Assembly (NCBI GenBank): GCA_018268465.1
Contig: JAFDWN010000008.1
Span: 276,359 to 340,358 of the forward strand
Source: Actinomycetota bacterium
GTDB lineage: Bacteria; Actinomycetota; Actinomycetes; Mycobacteriales; Mycobacteriaceae
Direction of reading: 5' to 3'
DNA length: 64,000 nt
Part shown: one piece after another, positions 53,992 to 63,981 of the stretch
Numbering within the stretch: the stretch's first letter is position 1
Layout: each line of letters starts with the position of its first letter
Translations under genes and position numbers: made by a program
Notes under the pieces: model-generated
What the model was told of the DNA's origin: nothing
Database searches by the model: none
What the model saw: only the letters and a program-made list of their open reading frames with translations

Positions 53992-55801
53992 TGTCGTGGG
54001 TCTCCTTCTGGATTGCTGAGTGATCACGGGGTCTGCTGAGAAAGGCCGCGAACGGGGGTATTTCGTCGGCCGAGCACTGGACGCTGACCACCGAGGGCCC
54101 GTCCGTCGCCAGCGCGGTGGCCAACGCCGCGGGCAACTCACCGATCTCGTCGACGTCCACCGCCGTCAAGCCGGGGAACATCGCCGCCAGTCCGGCGCCC
54201 AGACGACTCGGGCCGAACCGGTTGTAGCTGTACAGATCGTGGTAGAACAGCTGCTCGCGGGTGACGCACATGGCGTGCGCGTGGTTGTCGAACAGCAGGT
54301 ACGTCACCGGAAGCCGGTACTGCACCGCGGTGTGAATCTCCATGCCGTGCATGAAGAACGACCCGTCCCCGGCAATGACGACGGTGCGCGGGCTGGGCAG
54401 CGCGCTCATCGGGGCCCCATTGCTCTTCGCGCAAGCGCTCATCGGGGCCCCATTGCTCTTCGCGCAAGCGCTCATCGGGGCCCCATTGCTCTTCGCGCAA
54501 GCGCTCATCGCGCGCCCGAAGGCGACGCCCAGACCTGCCCCGAAGCTGTACCCCATCCCGCCCATGCCGAGCGCCACGATGAAGCGGCCGTCACGGCGCG
54601 CAGGCAGATGGTGGATCGCCGAGGCGCCGATGTTCCCCGCGTCGACGACGATGTCCACACCGTCGGGCAGCGCGGCATCGACCACCGCCATGGCGTCGCG
54701 GTAGCGCACACCCGGACCCGTATGAGCCGGGGGCCGCAACGCCGTGCGCGCCACCGTGTCGGGCACTCGCACGTGCGCCGGCCGGCCGCTGCCCGACAGC
54801 GCGCGCACCAACAACTCCAGCGACCCACGCAGATCGCGGGTGTGGACGTGGGTGCACGGCACGTACGGCGGTGCCGAACCGATCGAAAAGGTCGGTACCG
54901 CAGCCAGTGCCGCATCCAGCCCGGCACGCGCGGTGACCGACAGACGTGTCCCGACCACCAGGCACAGGGCGCTCTCGGCGACGGCGTCCACGACGCCGGG
55001 GTGTCCCATCACACCGGTCACCCCGAGCGCCGACGACGACCCCAGGCCGGGCGTGCCCGCAGCATCCTTGGCGTCGGGGACGGTGGCCACCCTGGCGCGC
55101 AGCAGCGCGCGCAGGCGTTCGAGTTCGGCGCGGGCGTCGTCGCGGACCACCTGTTCGCCGGCGAGGATGGTGATCGGCCCGTCGGCCTGTCGCAGCGCCC
55201 GCGCGATGACGTGCGGCGCTTCCAGCGGGACGGACCTGAGCACGCCGTTGTGGCCGTGACCGTTGAGGCTTCCGAGTACGGCCTGCTGAACGTCCTTGGG
55301 CAGCAACAGAACCGCGGGGCCGCCACCGCGTGCGGCGGAAATCGCCTGCGGTAGTGCGGAAATGATGTCCTGCGGCTCGGTAACCCGCCGGCAGTAGACC
55401 GACACCGCGGAGAACAGCGCCACGCCGTCCAGGGCGCCGTTGCGACCGCTGGTGTCCTGGAAGGCACCGAGGCCGTCCAGGTTCGTCGGGGGCTGCCCGA
55501 TCAACGCCAGGACGGGCACCCGGCTGGCGAACGCCTCCCCCAGGCCGGGGACGGTGTTGAGTGCGCCGCCGCCCGACGTCGCCGCGACCACCCCGAGCCC
55601 TGCCCCGCTGCGGCTGAACCCGTCCGCCATGGCGGCGGCCGAGAACTCGTGCTTGGCTAGGACCGCGGTGATATCGCTGCGGAAATACGCTGCGTCGTAA
55701 AGATCTTCGATGTTGGCGCCGTCGACACCGAAGATGTGGTCGATACCGCTGTGCGCCAGGTGGCCGACGATGTAGTCGACCACCCTGTTCCTGCTGACCA
55801 T
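53972..55801 (-). CDS. Thiamine-diphosphate-dependent enzyme (acetolactate synthase/benzoylformate decarboxylase family) with repeat insertion
   Basis: From ATG 55801 the product is 609 aa. The N-terminal Pyr domain has VVDYIVGHLAHSGIDHIFGVDGANIEDLYDA and the catalytic Glu in LAKHEFSAAAMADGFSRSG. The central domain follows. The C-terminal PP domain carries GDGSFFMHGMEIHTAVQYRLPVTYLLFDNHAH, the Mg-ThDP motif, though with N-H instead of the usual N-N at its end. Between GAGLGVAFGRA and SPRTVVIAGDG lie three copies of MSACAKSNGAP encoded by 33-bp DNA repeats, just before the cofactor motif. The family decarboxylates 2-keto acids and often joins the product to a second carbonyl. It is the first gene of the operon and has a SigL-like promoter 54 bp upstream. 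Confidence 0.87.
   Translation of the reverse strand: MVSRNRVVDYIVGHLAHSGIDHIFGVDGANIEDLYDAAYFRSDITAVLAKHEFSAAAMADGFSRSGAGLGVVAATSGGGALNTVPGLGEAFASRVPVLALIGQPPTNLDGLGAFQDTSGRNGALDGVALFSAVSVYCRRVTEPQDIISALPQAISAARGGGPAVLLLPKDVQQAVLGSLNGHGHNGVLRSVPLEAPHVIARALRQADGPITILAGEQVVRDDARAELERLRALLRARVATVPDAKDAAGTPGLGSSSALGVTGVMGHPGVVDAVAESALCLVVGTRLSVTARAGLDAALAAVPTFSIGSAPPYVPCTHVHTRDLRGSLELLVRALSGSGRPAHVRVPDTVARTALRPPAHTGPGVRYRDAMAVVDAALPDGVDIVVDAGNIGASAIHHLPARRDGRFIVALGMGGMGYSFGAGLGVAFGRAMSACAKSNGAPMSACAKSNGAPMSACAKSNGAPMSALPSPRTVVIAGDGSFFMHGMEIHTAVQYRLPVTYLLFDNHAHAMCVTREQLFYHDLYSYNRFGPSRLGAGLAAMFPGLTAVDVDEIGELPAALATALATDGPSVVSVQCSADEIPPFAAFLSRPRDHSAIQKETHDNVVARA
54402..54512 (-). repeat. Three tandem 33-bp repeats inside the ThDP enzyme gene
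   Basis: Units start at 54402, 54435 and 54468, with a partial fourth at 54501. On the coding strand each contains GATGAGCGCTTGCGCGAAGAG and encodes MSACAKSNGAP. The 18-nt core GAGCGCTTGCGCGAAGAG is the same as in the repeats at 34947-35042 and 35601-35652. Because 33 is a multiple of three the insert keeps the frame. Confidence 0.92.
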
Positions 55802-55861
55802 AGCCCACCTGTCGTGCGATCCTCGCGGGAGAGCTTGTCGCACCTCCACGCCCCTGCCAGT

Positions 55862-55889
55862 GACACGACTCGCGACGGAGTTGGGTTCA
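55862..55889 (-). promoter_or_regulatory. SigL-type promoter upstream of the ThDP operon
   Basis: Reading leftward, TGAACC (55889-55884) and CGTGTC (55867-55862) are separated by 16 bp, and the ThDP gene start lies 60 bp further on. This matches the published mycobacterial SigL consensus (TGAACC then CGTgtc, 16-18 bp apart) and the architecture upstream of sigL itself in this window. The match was found by eye. Confidence 0.75.
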
Positions 55890-55903
55890 CGGGGTGGCGT
55901 GAA

Positions 55904-56659
55904 TCACAGGTTCTTTTCCAGCAGCACCTTTCCGGTGTCCGGACCGGGGTCGAGGGAAACGAGTTGCACAGAAGCGATTTCGCTCTTGGGCATGGGGGTG
56001 TTTCCGCTCGGCAGCGCCGTCGCGCCCTGCACCCCCAACCAGGTCGCGATCTCTGAGCGGCTGCCGTCGCGGCCGACCACCACCATGCCCAGCTGGGTCG
56101 GTGGCATGTCGGCCGACCCACCCGACCACTGGCCGTACGTGCAGGCCATGTCGATCCGCGTGCCCCATGCGAAATCGGTGAGGCTGATCGTGGCGTTGAT
56201 CGGCGTGTCGGCGACCTTGGTCATCTCGAGTTGCTGAGCCGTCACCTGCTGGGAGCTGCCGTGCAGCCCGAGAACCTCGGGCCGGATGGCGACCACCAGC
56301 CCCACCGCCAGCAGGGCTGCGGCCAGGCCGACGGCGGCCGACGTCAGCCAGCGCGACCGGCGCCGGCGCCATCGCACCTTGTCCAGCACCGACTGCAGCA
56401 CCTCGGGGCGCAGCGGCGGGGGCTCGGGCTGTTTCTCGTCGAGCTCATTCACCTCGTCGAGGGTGAGCATCGCCAGCAGCGGGGGGATCCCGCTGAGTTC
56501 TGCCACCGCCGAGCGGCAGCTGTTGCAGCGCTGCAGATGCGCTTCGTATTCGCGACGTTCGGTACTGGACAGCGAGCCGAGAACGTATGCGGCATCCCAG
56601 GTCGAATACCGATCGCCGTCCAACACATCACCACCTTGGGGTACACCGAATTGTGTCAT
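55904..56659 (-). CDS. rslA: Anti-sigma factor RslA (zinc-binding, single-span)
   Basis: The 251-aa protein has an N-terminal zinc-binding anti-sigma domain with HxxxCxxC in YEAHLQRCNSCRSAVAEL. One transmembrane helix (RWLTSAAVGLAAALLAVGLVVAIRP, near residue 115) and an extracytoplasmic domain (INATISLTDFAWGTRIDMACTYGQW) follow. In M. tuberculosis the RslA zinc site is redox-sensitive and releases SigL on oxidation. The ATG overlaps the sigL stop (ATGA), so the pair is made together. Synteny with Rv0736 next to sigL, map, adk and secY supports the name. Confidence 0.93.
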   Translation of the reverse strand: MTQFGVPQGGDVLDGDRYSTWDAAYVLGSLSSTERREYEAHLQRCNSCRSAVAELSGIPPLLAMLTLDEVNELDEKQPEPPPLRPEVLQSVLDKVRWRRRRSRWLTSAAVGLAAALLAVGLVVAIRPEVLGLHGSSQQVTAQQLEMTKVADTPINATISLTDFAWGTRIDMACTYGQWSGGSADMPPTQLGMVVVGRDGSRSEIATWLGVQGATALPSGNTPMPKSEIASVQLVSLDPGPDTGKVLLEKNL

Positions 56660-57171
56660 CGTGTCACCCCCATCTCCTGCAGATTCAGTCGTAATGCGCG
56701 CACCGCATAGTGCAGACGCGATTTCACCGTTCCCTCCGGGATCTCCAGGTCCGCGGCGATCTGGCTGGTGGTCCAGCCCTGGTAATACGCCCGCTTGACC
56801 ACGGCACGGTGTTCGTCGGAGAGTTGGCTGAGCGCGGTGAGCAGAAGGAGCCGGTCCAGGGCGGAATCCACGTCGTCGGGTCCGGGCCGGTCGGCGACCT
56901 GCTCCATCTCCGGTGTCGAGGACTCGTTGCGAAACCGGGCGCTCCGCCGCTCATCGATGATGAGATTGCGCGCCACCGTGAACAGCCAGGCCCGAACGGA
57001 GCGTTCGCCGTCGGCCGTCACATTGGGATGTCGCCAGGCACGCAGGAGCGTCTCCTGTACGACGTCTTCCGCGCGCGCCTGGTCGCCCGTCAACCGCAGG
57101 GCGTAACGCCAGAGCGCCGCGGCGTGCTCGTCGTACAGCACCCGCATCATGGCGGCCTCCGGATCATCCAT
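56656..57171 (-). CDS. sigL: ECF RNA polymerase sigma factor SigL
   Basis: From ATG 57171 (GGAGG 6 nt upstream; a TTG 6 nt earlier is less likely) the product is 171 aa. Region 2 is VLYDEHAAALWRYALRLTGDQARAEDVVQETLLRAWRH, with ARAWLFTVARNLIIDERRSARF. Region 4 is LSQLSDEHRAVVKRAYYQGWTTSQIAADLEIPEGTVKSRLHYAVRALRLNLQ. The sequence is close to M. tuberculosis SigL throughout. A TGAACC-N16-CGTAAC promoter just upstream suggests autoregulation. The known regulon in M. tuberculosis includes pks genes and a secreted thioredoxin-like protein. Confidence 0.95.
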   Translation of the reverse strand: MDDPEAAMMRVLYDEHAAALWRYALRLTGDQARAEDVVQETLLRAWRHPNVTADGERSVRAWLFTVARNLIIDERRSARFRNESSTPEMEQVADRPGPDDVDSALDRLLLLTALSQLSDEHRAVVKRAYYQGWTTSQIAADLEIPEGTVKSRLHYAVRALRLNLQEMGVTR

Positions 57172-57188
57172 TTCCAACCTCCGCCTTT

Positions 57189-57216
57189 GTTACGACGTTG
57201 GCGGTGATCCGGTTCA
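57189..57216 (-). promoter_or_regulatory. SigL-type autoregulatory promoter upstream of sigL
   Basis: Reading leftward, TGAACC (57216-57211) and CGTAAC (57194-57189) have a 16-bp spacer and end 17 bp before the sigL start. The spacing is the same as in the ThDP-operon promoter. It fits the SigL consensus, and sigL autoregulation is known in M. tuberculosis. Confidence 0.7.
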
Positions 57217-57284
57217 TTACTACCCGCAGGCAGCCGGGCACGCTGGCGAACGGCCGATAATTGCTCCGGCAGTGCCGAGGGTTA

Positions 57285-58082
57285 CTACTGAGTAAGGATA
57301 CGCGGGCCGTTCTCGGTGACGGCGACGGTGTGTTCCCAGTGCGCGGCGCGCGAACCGTCCGCGGTGACAACGGTCCATTCGTCCTCGAGGACGACGGTTT
57401 TGGCGGTGCCGAGCGTCAGCATCGGTTCGATGGCCAGAACGGATCCGGGCGCCAGATAGGGACCCCGGCCCGGGGACCCCTCGTTGGGCAGGAACGGGTC
57501 CATATGCATCTGCTTGCCGATGCCGTGGCCGCCGTAGCCTGCGACGATGCCGAAGGCGCGGTCGTAGCGCCGCTCGGCCGCGCGGGTGCCGGTTTCGATC
57601 GCGTGCGAGACGTCGGTGAGGCGGTTACCCGGGAGCATCGCGGCGATGCCGGCCTCCATGGCCTGGCGGGTGGCCTCGGACAACGCCTCGTCGATGGGTA
57701 TGAGGGCGCCGACCCCGAAGGTGACCGCGGAGTCGCCGTGCCAGCCGTCGACGATCGCTCCGCAGTCGATGGAGACCAGATCCCCGGCCGCGAGGATCTC
57801 GCCCGCGGAGGGGATTCCGTGCACCACACGATCGTTGACCGAGGAGCAGATGCTGGCGGGGAAGCCGTGGTAGCCGAGGAACGACGGTGTGCCACCGCCG
57901 TCGCGGATCACTGATTCCGCGATCTGGTCGAGTGCCAGCGTGGACATGCCCGGCGACGCGGCCTGACGCACCGCCAACAGCGCAGAGGCGACCAGCGAGC
58001 CCGCCGCCGCCATCGCGTCGAGCTCACCCGGGCTGCGCTGTGCGACGACTTTGCGGCCCCGTAGCCCCGGCAACGTGATCAT
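57285..58082 (-). CDS. map: Methionine aminopeptidase type I
   Basis: The 265-aa enzyme removes the initiator Met from new proteins. The pita-bread fold ligands are visible: Asp in [24 protein letters not shown] (two), His in [15 protein letters not shown], Glu in [10 protein letters not shown] and Glu in [19 protein letters not shown]. There is no N-terminal zinc-finger extension, so this is the shorter MapA-type form. It lies 19 bp after adk in the secY-adk-map cluster. Confidence 0.95.
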   Translation of the reverse strand: MITLPGLRGRKVVAQRSPGELDAMAAAGSLVASALLAVRQAASPGMSTLALDQIAESVIRDGGGTPSFLGYHGFPASICSSVNDRVVHGIPSAGEILAAGDLVSIDCGAIVDGWHGDSAVTFGVGALIPIDEALSEATRQAMEAGIAAMLPGNRLTDVSHAIETGTRAAERRYDRAFGIVAGYGGHGIGKQMHMDPFLPNEGSPGRGPYLAPGSVLAIEPMLTLGTAKTVVLEDEWTVVTADGSRAAHWEHTVAVTENGPRILTQ

Positions 58083-58101
58083 CCGGTGAACCGGTCGGGG
58101 C

Positions 58102-58647
58102 CTAGCGGCCGAGTGCCTTCAGCGCGCGGGCGAAAACCTCGTCGAGTGAGCCCACCGCCTCGACGGTCTTGAGGTCGGCGCTGTAGAAGTCGAGCAGCGG
58201 CGCCGTCTCGTCCCGGTACACCTTCATCCTGTTGCGGATGACGTCCTCGGTGTCGTCGGCGCGGCCACGTCCCAGCAGGCGCGTCACGAGCTCGTCCTCC
58301 GGCACCCGGAACTCCACGACCGCGTCGAGGGTCACGTCGCGCTTCTTGAGCATGGCGGCCAGCGCCTCAGCCTGCTCCACCGAGCGGGGGAACCCGTCGA
58401 GGATGAAGCCCGATGCCGCGTCCTCGTCGTCGAGCCGGTCGTCGACCAGCGCGTTCGTCAGCGTCGCGGGCACGAGGTCGCCGGCGTCGAGGTACTTCTT
58501 GGCCTCGATCCCGAGTTCGGTGCCTGTGCTGATGTTGTGCCGGAACAGATCGCCGGTCGAGATCTGCGGTACACCCAGCTTGTCGGCCAGCTTGATGGCC
58601 TGGGTGCCTTTACCTGCGCCTGGCGGTCCGAGCAGCACAATTCTCAC
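58102..58647 (-). CDS. adk: Adenylate kinase
   Basis: The 181-aa enzyme has the P-loop [21 protein letters not shown], the AMP site [24 protein letters not shown] and a short LID ([18 protein letters not shown]). The long zinc-binding LID insert is absent, as in other mycobacterial Adk proteins. It equilibrates ATP, ADP and AMP. Its ATG overlaps the secY stop by 4 bp. Confidence 0.97.
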   Translation of the reverse strand: MRIVLLGPPGAGKGTQAIKLADKLGVPQISTGDLFRHNISTGTELGIEAKKYLDAGDLVPATLTNALVDDRLDDEDAASGFILDGFPRSVEQAEALAAMLKKRDVTLDAVVEFRVPEDELVTRLLGRGRADDTEDVIRNRMKVYRDETAPLLDFYSADLKTVEAVGSLDEVFARALKALGR

Positions 58648-59969
58648 TTGAGGAACCCTTCGTAGTTGCGTTGCATGAGCTGGCTCTCGATCTGTTTCAC
58701 GGTGTCCAGACCGACACCGATCATGATCAGAACCGCGGTACCGCCGAACGGCAAGTTCTGCACGGCCCCGGTGTTGCCGATCTCCAGGAAGAGGTTCGGC
58801 AAAACGGCGATGATGCCCAGGTAGATCGAGCCCGGCAGGGTGATCCGACTCAGCACGTACCGCAGGTAGTCGGCGGTGGGTCTACCCGGCCGGATGCCGG
58901 GTATGAAGCCGCCAAATTTCTTCATCTCGTCGGCACGTTCGTCGGGGTTGAACGTGATGGAGACATAGAAGTAGGTGAAGAACACGATCAGGCCGAAATA
59001 GAGCGCGATGTACACCGGGTCGGCCGGGTTGGTGAGGTAGTTCGCGACGAACTTGTCCCACCATCCGGTGCCCGGGTTGCTGCTGCCGCTCTGGATCAGC
59101 TGGGTGATCAGGTTCGGGATGTAGATCAGCGAGGACGCGAAGATCACCGGGATGACGCCCGCCTGGTTGACCTTCAGCGGCAGATAGGTGGAGGTGCCGC
59201 CGTACATGCGGCGCCCGACCATCCGCTTGGCGTACTGGACGGGGATACGGCGCTGGCCCTGCTCGACGAAGACGACGCCGATGATGATGATCAGCGCGGC
59301 GACACACACCAGGGTGAACACCATGCCGCCGCGGCTGTCGAGGATGGTCTTGCCCTCGATCGGAATGCGCGCCGCGATGCCGGCGAAGATCAGCAGCGAC
59401 ATGCCGTTGCCGATGCCGCGCTCGGTGACGAGCTCGCCCATCCACATCACCAGCGCCGCGCCCGCCGTCATCACCAGCACGATGACCGCCAGCGTGAAGA
59501 TCGACTGGTCGGAGATGATCGGCAGCGTGCAACCTTGCAGCAGCCCGCCGTTGGCGGCGAGCGCCACGATGCTGGTGGCCTGCAGGACGGCCAGCGCGAT
59601 CGACAGATAGCGCGTGTACTGGGTGAGTTTGGCCTGACCGGCCTGTCCCTCTTTGCGGAGCTGTTCGAAGCGCGGGATCACCACGCCGAGCAGCTGCACG
59701 ATGATGCTGGCCGTGATGTAGGGCATCACGCCGACCGCGAACACCGTCAGTTGCAGGAGCGCGCCGCCGGAGAAGAGGTTGATCAGCGAGTAGATCTGCG
59801 CCGAGTCGCCACCGCTGACCTGCGCGATGCACTGCTGCACGTTGGGGTAGTTGACGCCGGGAGACGGTATCGACGCACCGACCCGGTAGAGGATGACGAT
59901 GGCGAGGGTGAAGAGGATTTTTCGCCTCAGATCGGCCGTTCGCAACGACGAGATGAAAGCCGAGAGCAC
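58644..59969 (-). CDS. secY: Protein translocase subunit SecY
   Basis: The 441-aa protein has ten predicted transmembrane helices (first: [21 protein letters not shown]; plug region [34 protein letters not shown]) and the conserved cytoplasmic loops [13 protein letters not shown] and [20 protein letters not shown]. It forms the Sec channel with SecE and SecG. It is the first gene of the leftward secY-adk-map run; sigL-rslA follow with their own promoter. The 289-bp divergent region to the methyltransferases holds no further gene. Confidence 0.97.
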   Translation of the reverse strand: MLSAFISSLRTADLRRKILFTLAIVILYRVGASIPSPGVNYPNVQQCIAQVSGGDSAQIYSLINLFSGGALLQLTVFAVGVMPYITASIIVQLLGVVIPRFEQLRKEGQAGQAKLTQYTRYLSIALAVLQATSIVALAANGGLLQGCTLPIISDQSIFTLAVIVLVMTAGAALVMWMGELVTERGIGNGMSLLIFAGIAARIPIEGKTILDSRGGMVFTLVCVAALIIIIGVVFVEQGQRRIPVQYAKRMVGRRMYGGTSTYLPLKVNQAGVIPVIFASSLIYIPNLITQLIQSGSSNPGTGWWDKFVANYLTNPADPVYIALYFGLIVFFTYFYVSITFNPDERADEMKKFGGFIPGIRPGRPTADYLRYVLSRITLPGSIYLGIIAVLPNLFLEIGNTGAVQNLPFGGTAVLIMIGVGLDTVKQIESQLMQRNYEGFLK

Positions 59970-60258
59970 TCTTCCTCCTGCGCAGCCGACCTCTGAGCGC
60001 GGCGTGCCTATGGGGCTGGTCTGTCCAGCGTTTCGGGCATGTCATTGCGCGCCGCCCTGGCAGGCACCGCAGCCTGCACAAAGTCACGCGTCAAACAGTC
60101 TACGAGAGTAACAGTTGCGACAGCGTTGCCCCTCCGGCGGACTGTCGGCACCCGCTTCACAGGCGTCCCTCAGCGGACGCGGCGTACGCTCGCCGATAGC
60201 TCGTTATATGTACTAATCAATTCCGCGGCGGGCACATTCGACGAGGGGAAGTCTGGAC

Positions 60259-61179
60259 ATGGCACGTACCGACAACGACACCTGGGATCTGGCCTCCAGC
60301 GTGGGCGCCACGGCCACCATGGTCGCCGCGGCCAGGGCGGTGGCCAGTCGAGGCCCCGGCGCGGTCATCAACGACCCCTACGCCGAACGGCTCGTACGGG
60401 CCGTCGGCGTGGACTTCTTCACCCGCCTCGCCGCCGGCGACATCGACCCGGCCACGCTGGACACCGACGATTCGACGCCCGGCTTGCGCAGGTTCACCGA
60501 CGGTATGGCCGCGCGCACCAGGTTCTTCGACGACTTCTTCGCCGCCGCGACCGCCGCCGGAATCCGGCAGGCGGTGATCCTGGCCTCGGGCCTGGACGCC
60601 CGCGCCTACCGGTTGGCGTGGCCGGCGGGCACGGTGGTCTTCGAACTGGACCAGCCGCAGGTGATCGAGTTCAAGAGCCGCACGCTCGCGGATCTGGGTG
60701 CGGAGCCGACCGCCGACCGGCGCGCGGTGCCCGTCGACCTGCGCCACGACTGGCCCGCCGCACTGCGCGCCGCCGGATTCGACCCGGCGAAACCGACCGC
60801 GTGGATCGCCGAGGGCCTGTTCGGTTATCTCCCGCCGGACGCTCAGGATCGTCTGCTCGACCAGATCACCGAACTGAGCGCACCGGGCAGCCGGGTCGGC
60901 GCCGAAGGGGTCCCCAACATTGCCGATCTGGATGCCGACGACATCAGGACCCGCATGAAGGCCGCGACCGACCAGTGGCGCTCGCACGGATTCGACCTGG
61001 ACTTCGCCGACCTCGTCTTCCTCGGCGATCGCGCCGAGGTGGGCACGTATCTCCAGGGCCACGGCTGGTCGACGACCACGATCGGCACCGACGAACTCCT
61101 CGCCGCCAGCGGGCTGACCACGTTCGGCGACGACGACACCGGGTTCGCCAAGATCGTGTACGTCACCGCGACGCGGTAG
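60259..61179 (+). CDS. SAM-dependent methyltransferase, TIGR00027/LCM-type family (1 of 4)
   Basis: The 306-aa protein starts [54 protein letters not shown], the signature of the mycobacterial TIGR00027 family. The SAM-binding core is [36 protein letters not shown]. Later blocks [25 protein letters not shown] and [11 protein letters not shown] are shared by all four tandem copies. Relatives are often annotated as O-methyltransferases of polyketide-like lipids, but substrates are mostly unknown. An AT-rich TTATATGTACTAAT about 55 bp upstream is a plausible promoter. In M. tuberculosis the homologous array also lies next to secY. Confidence 0.9.
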   Translation: MARTDNDTWDLASSVGATATMVAAARAVASRGPGAVINDPYAERLVRAVGVDFFTRLAAGDIDPATLDTDDSTPGLRRFTDGMAARTRFFDDFFAAATAAGIRQAVILASGLDARAYRLAWPAGTVVFELDQPQVIEFKSRTLADLGAEPTADRRAVPVDLRHDWPAALRAAGFDPAKPTAWIAEGLFGYLPPDAQDRLLDQITELSAPGSRVGAEGVPNIADLDADDIRTRMKAATDQWRSHGFDLDFADLVFLGDRAEVGTYLQGHGWSTTTIGTDELLAASGLTTFGDDDTGFAKIVYVTATR

Positions 61180-61188
61180 GTCGCGGTC

Positions 61189-62121
61189 ATGACCGGCTCT
61201 CGATATCAGGGCGATTCCTGGGACCTGGCCTCCGGTGTGGGCGCCACGGCGACCATGGTGGCTGCCGCGCGCGCCCTGGCGGGCATGGAACCCGACGCGC
61301 TGGTCGTCGACCCGTTCGCCGCGCCGCTGGTGCGCGCGGTGGGTATGGACTTCTTCACCCGCCTGGTCGACGGCCACATCCTGTGCGCCGACGACGGCCC
61401 GGATTCCCCGGATTCCGAGACCGCCGCGGCGGCCCGGTTGATCGTCGACGTGATGGCGGTGCGGACCCGGTTCTTCGACGACTTCTTCGCGGATTCGGGC
61501 GCGGCGGGCGTCCGGCAGGCGGTGATCCTCGCATCCGGCCTCGATTCACGCGCTTACCGGCTCGGGTGGCCGGCGGGCACGGTCGTCTACGAGATCGATC
61601 AGCCACGGGTGATCGAGTTCAAATCCGCCGCCATGGCGGCGGCCGGGGCGACACCGACCGCGCTGCGGCGCGCGGTGGCCGTGGACCTGCGCGACGACTG
61701 GGCCGGCGCGTTGGTCTCGGCGGGGTTCGACGCGCGTCAGCCGACGGCATGGAGCGCCGAAGGACTGCTGATCTATCTGCCGCCCGACGCCCAGGACAGC
61801 CTGTTCGACACCATGACGGAGCTGTCGGCGCCGGGCAGCCGACTGGCCACCGAGCACCACCGCGACGCCGGTGCGGCCCTCGGCGAACGGGCCCGCGCCC
61901 TGGGCCGGTCGTGGCGCGCCCACGGGTTCGACCTCGAGCTGGGTGACCTCTTCTACCCCGGGGAGCGCAACTCCCCCGCCGACTATCTGGTCACGCACGG
62001 CTGGCGGGTGGCAGCGCGTGACCGCGCCGCCGTTTTCGCCGGCTACGGCCGCCGGTTCCCGGACATCGACGCGGCGGCCGCCCTTCGGGATTCACTGTCC
62101 ATCACCGCGACACGGAAATGA
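61189..62121 (+). CDS. SAM-dependent methyltransferase, TIGR00027/LCM-type family (2 of 4)
   Basis: The 310-aa paralog begins [56 protein letters not shown]. The SAM core is [46 protein letters not shown]. It differs from copy 1 by [27 protein letters not shown] and by a longer loop after [18 protein letters not shown]. The start is 9 bp after the previous stop, so the genes form one transcript. Function as for copy 1. Confidence 0.9.
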   Translation: MTGSRYQGDSWDLASGVGATATMVAAARALAGMEPDALVVDPFAAPLVRAVGMDFFTRLVDGHILCADDGPDSPDSETAAAARLIVDVMAVRTRFFDDFFADSGAAGVRQAVILASGLDSRAYRLGWPAGTVVYEIDQPRVIEFKSAAMAAAGATPTALRRAVAVDLRDDWAGALVSAGFDARQPTAWSAEGLLIYLPPDAQDSLFDTMTELSAPGSRLATEHHRDAGAALGERARALGRSWRAHGFDLELGDLFYPGERNSPADYLVTHGWRVAARDRAAVFAGYGRRFPDIDAAAALRDSLSITATRK

Positions 62122-62132
62122 GAGAGATTCGC

Positions 62133-63038
62133 ATGGCACGTACCGACAACGATTCATGGGACCTGGCCTCCAGCGTGGGCGCGACCGCGACGGCCGTCGC
62201 GGCGTCGCGTGCGCTCGCGTCCAAGGGACCCGGCGCGCTCCTCGACGACCCGCTGGCCGAGCCACTGGTGCGCGCGGTGGGTCTGGACCCGTTCGTCCGG
62301 ATCATCGACGGCGAACTGACCGTCGAAGGCGACCCGTTCCTGGATCCCAAGAAGATGAGCGAGCAGATCGCGGTGCGCACCAGATTCTTCGACGACTTCT
62401 TTCGCGACGCGAGCCGGGCGGGCATCCGCCAGTCGGTCATCCTGGCCGCCGGACTGGATACCAGGGCCTACCGTCTGCCGTGGCCGACCGGCAGTGTGGT
62501 CTACGAGATCGACCAGCCCGACGTCATCGCGTTCAAGACGCGGACCATCGCGGGCCTGGGCACCGATCCCGCCGCCGAACACCGCACCGTGGGAATCGAC
62601 CTGCGCGGCGATTGGCCGGCCGCGCTGCGCGACAGCGGTTTCGACGTCGAGCGGCCGACGGCGTGGATCGCCGAGGGACTGCTGGTTTACCTGCCGCCCG
62701 ACGCCCAGGACAGGCTCTTCGACAACATCACCGCGCTGTCGGCGCCGGGCAGCCGGGTGGCCACCGAACAGCTGCCGAACGTCGACGCATTCAGCGACGA
62801 ACTCGCGCAGAAGTTCGCCGAACGGTGGCAGAAGTCCGGGGTGGACATCAACATCGCCGAGCTGGTCTTCGGCGGCGACCGTAACGCGGTCACCGACTAT
62901 CTGGCCGCGCACGGCTGGCAGGTCAGCGCGCGCAGCACCAGGGAGCTCTACGCGATGCACGGCTTCGCTTTCCCGGACGATGAGATGATGACCGCGGTGT
63001 TCGGGGACATGAGTTATGTGTCGGCCGTTCTGAGCTAG
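62133..63038 (+). CDS. SAM-dependent methyltransferase, TIGR00027/LCM-type family (3 of 4)
   Basis: The ATG at 62133 is preferred, giving 301 aa and the family start [40 protein letters not shown]. An ATG at 62118 that overlaps the previous stop (ATGA) is in frame and adds five residues. The core [37 protein letters not shown] is the SAM-binding motif, with AAG in place of [27 protein letters not shown] is shared. It is nearest to copy 1 at the N-terminus. Confidence 0.9.
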   Translation: MARTDNDSWDLASSVGATATAVAASRALASKGPGALLDDPLAEPLVRAVGLDPFVRIIDGELTVEGDPFLDPKKMSEQIAVRTRFFDDFFRDASRAGIRQSVILAAGLDTRAYRLPWPTGSVVYEIDQPDVIAFKTRTIAGLGTDPAAEHRTVGIDLRGDWPAALRDSGFDVERPTAWIAEGLLVYLPPDAQDRLFDNITALSAPGSRVATEQLPNVDAFSDELAQKFAERWQKSGVDINIAELVFGGDRNAVTDYLAAHGWQVSARSTRELYAMHGFAFPDDEMMTAVFGDMSYVSAVLS

Positions 63039-63054
63039 GACACGAGGAGACGCG

Positions 63055-63981
63055 ATGGCGACGACCGGGGCACGGTTCGACGGGGACTCGTGGGATCTGG
63101 CATCCAGCGTCGGCGCCACCGCGACGATGGTTGCGGCGGGTCGGGCGCTGGCGACGGCCGACCCCCGCAAGCTCATCGACGATCCGTTCGCCGCGCCGCT
63201 GGTCCGGGCGGTCGGCATCGACTTCTTCAGCCGTCTGGTCGACGGCGACGTCGGGGCCTCCCCGTTCGGCGACATCACACCCGAGCGCGCGCAAGCGATG
63301 GTTGCCGGAATGGCGTTGCGCACCAAGTTCTTCGACGACTACTTCCTGGCGGCCACCGCGGCGGGCGTCGACCAGGCGGTGATCCTGGCGTCGGGTCTGG
63401 ACTCCCGCGCCTACCGGCTGGCCTGGCCGGCCGGGACGGTCGTGTACGAACTCGACCAGCCGCGGGTATTGGAGTTCAAGACGGCCACCCTGGCCGATCT
63501 GGGCGCGTCGCCGACCGCGACCCTGCACACCGTGGCCGTGGACCTGCGCGACGACTGGCCGGCCGCCCTGCGGGCCGCCGGGTTCGATCCCGGCCGGCCG
63601 ACGGCGTGGTGCGCGGAGGGACTGCTCATCTACCTGCCCGGCGACGCCCAGGACCGGCTGTTCGACCTCATCACCGGACTCAGCGCGCCCGGCACCCGGG
63701 TGGCAACCGAATATGTGCCCGGCATCATGGATTTCGACGCACCGCGCGCCCGTGCGATGGCCGCGGGACTTCGCGAACAGGGCCTGGAGTTGGATATGGC
63801 CTCGCTGGTGTACACCGGTGAGCGCAGCCACGTGATGGACTACCTCACCGCCGCGGGCTGGCAGGTGGACGGGGTGCCCGGTGGCGAGTTGTTCACCCGT
63901 GTCGGCCTGGCCGCACCCGAGCCGGACAGCTACGACCCGCTGGGCGAGATCGTCTATGTCAGTGCGGCGTTGACCACCTAG
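63055..63981 (+). CDS. SAM-dependent methyltransferase, TIGR00027/LCM-type family (4 of 4)
   Basis: The 308-aa protein starts [58 protein letters not shown] with a GAGGAG site. The SAM core is [44 protein letters not shown]. The block [24 protein letters not shown] has Cys for the usual Ile or Ser. The C-terminus ends [13 protein letters not shown], complete within the window. It closes the four-gene array. Confidence 0.9.
   Translation: MATTGARFDGDSWDLASSVGATATMVAAGRALATADPRKLIDDPFAAPLVRAVGIDFFSRLVDGDVGASPFGDITPERAQAMVAGMALRTKFFDDYFLAATAAGVDQAVILASGLDSRAYRLAWPAGTVVYELDQPRVLEFKTATLADLGASPTATLHTVAVDLRDDWPAALRAAGFDPGRPTAWCAEGLLIYLPGDAQDRLFDLITGLSAPGTRVATEYVPGIMDFDAPRARAMAAGLREQGLELDMASLVYTGERSHVMDYLTAAGWQVDGVPGGELFTRVGLAAPEPDSYDPLGEIVYVSAALTT

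Noticed and set aside
54402-54512. Possible CRISPR array or IS terminal repeat
   Set aside because: Contiguous in-frame 33-bp copies inside a gene, without spacers, transposase or target-site duplication.
58671-59996. A 441-codon open frame opposite secY
   Set aside because: The product is a low-complexity string of Asp, His and Arg. SecY on the other strand is unambiguous.
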